Shown here: one piece after another, positions 63,890-64,000 of the stretch | How positions within the stretch are numbered: the stretch's first letter is position 1 | Layout: every line of letters begins with the position of its first letter | Assembly: GCA_018222605.1 (NCBI GenBank) | Contig: JAAEZZ010000008.1 | Span: 186,001-250,000 of the forward strand | Length of the DNA: 64,000 nucleotides | Reading direction: 5' to 3' | DNA from: Alphaproteobacteria bacterium | GTDB taxonomy: Bacteria > Pseudomonadota > Alphaproteobacteria > Caulobacterales > Hyphomonadaceae | Translations under genes and position numbers: made by a program | Notes under the pieces: model-generated | Database searches by the model: none | Seen by the model: the letters and a program-made list of their open reading frames with translations, nothing else | Told to the model about the DNA's origin: nothing

Positions 63890-64000
63890 TTATCTCCCGG
63901 TGGAGCCAAATCCCCCGGCGCCGCGCTCTGTTTCGTCCAGGCTTTCCACTTCTTCCCAGGCCAGTTGGGTGACCGGCGCCAGCACCAGCTGGGCGATACG
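63890..64000 (-). CDS. dut: dUTP diphosphatase, C-terminal end (partial)
   Basis: The last 36 residues are visible; the gene runs off the right edge. [12 protein letters not shown] is dUTPase motif IV and [10 protein letters not shown] is the flexible motif V that closes over the nucleotide. The enzyme splits dUTP to dUMP, keeping uracil out of DNA. The 170-base gap to the PspB-like gene shows nothing else. Confidence 0.92.
   Translation of the reverse strand, partial: RIAQLVLAPVTQLAWEEVESLDETERGAGGFGSTGR

Noticed and set aside
1-64000. CRISPR arrays, tRNA and rRNA genes, insertion sequences
   Set aside because: No regularly spaced repeats, no cloverleaf or rRNA stretches and no transposase gene found on reading both strands.

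Overview
The window reads as a chromosomal segment of an alphaproteobacterium from the Caulobacter/Hyphomonas side of the class. The reasons are a GcrA cell-cycle regulator, a CpaA-F type Flp/Tad pilus locus, a NepR-type anti-sigma factor, a GAAC-N7-GAAC LexA box in front of uvrB, a CxC-type AhpC paired with AhpD, and high GC with short intergenic gaps. A Hyphomonadaceae-like host is my inference; no rRNA or tRNA gene is present to confirm it.

Layout. 1-4 kb (minus): infC, an I78-inhibitor lipoprotein, rpmI, rplT, pheS, an ASCH protein and the start of a membrane protein. 4-6.3 kb (minus): two glycosyltransferases. 6.4-11.9 kb: metabolic and maintenance genes (alpha/beta hydrolase, DJ-1/PfpI protein, SDR protein, two TPR proteins, M17 aminopeptidase). 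12-23 kb: the Tad pilus locus, with pilA-cpaABCDEF-tadB-tadC on minus, a TPR lipoprotein on plus at one end, and a CpaC-N-like protein plus two TadE-like pseudopilins on plus at the other. 23-38 kb: an MFS transporter and the dcw cluster mraZ-rsmH-ftsL-ftsI-murE-murF-mraY-murD-ftsW-murG-murC on minus, interrupted by a DUF3291 gene on plus. 38-44.3 kb: AhpD, AhpC, OxyR, a MarR-GNAT fusion, an NtrC-family regulator and NepR. 44.4-47 kb: PilZ, GGDEF-EAL and SnoaL-like genes. 47.1-53.3 kb: uvrB flanked on both sides by AT-richer accessory genes. 54.5-55.1 kb: a gene-free, heavily structured stretch with a promoter-like start and a strong terminator. 55-64 kb: EEP-family membrane protein, thioesterase, caspase-like lipoprotein, ABC-2 permease, GcrA, PIF1-like helicase, two PspB-like proteins and the 3' end of dut.

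How the genes work together. The dcw genes make and polymerise peptidoglycan precursors for division and are probably autoregulated by MraZ through a 10-bp-phased TGGG array upstream of mraZ. The Tad genes build a type IVc pilus: CpaA processes PilA and the pseudopilins, CpaF powers assembly with TadB/TadC, CpaC/CpaD form the outer-membrane exit, and CpaE places the machine. AhpC and AhpD form a peroxide-reducing pair with OxyR divergent from them.

The best candidates for undescribed biology are (1) the ~560-nt structured transcript at about 54.52-55.08 kb, which matches no RNA class I can recognise, (2) the three-gene cassette at 47.15-49.02 kb (PD-(D/E)xK-like protein, ParA-like ATPase, SAP/HeH-like protein), and (3) the PD-(D/E)xK protein just after uvrB. 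infC also appears to start at a non-canonical AUA codon.
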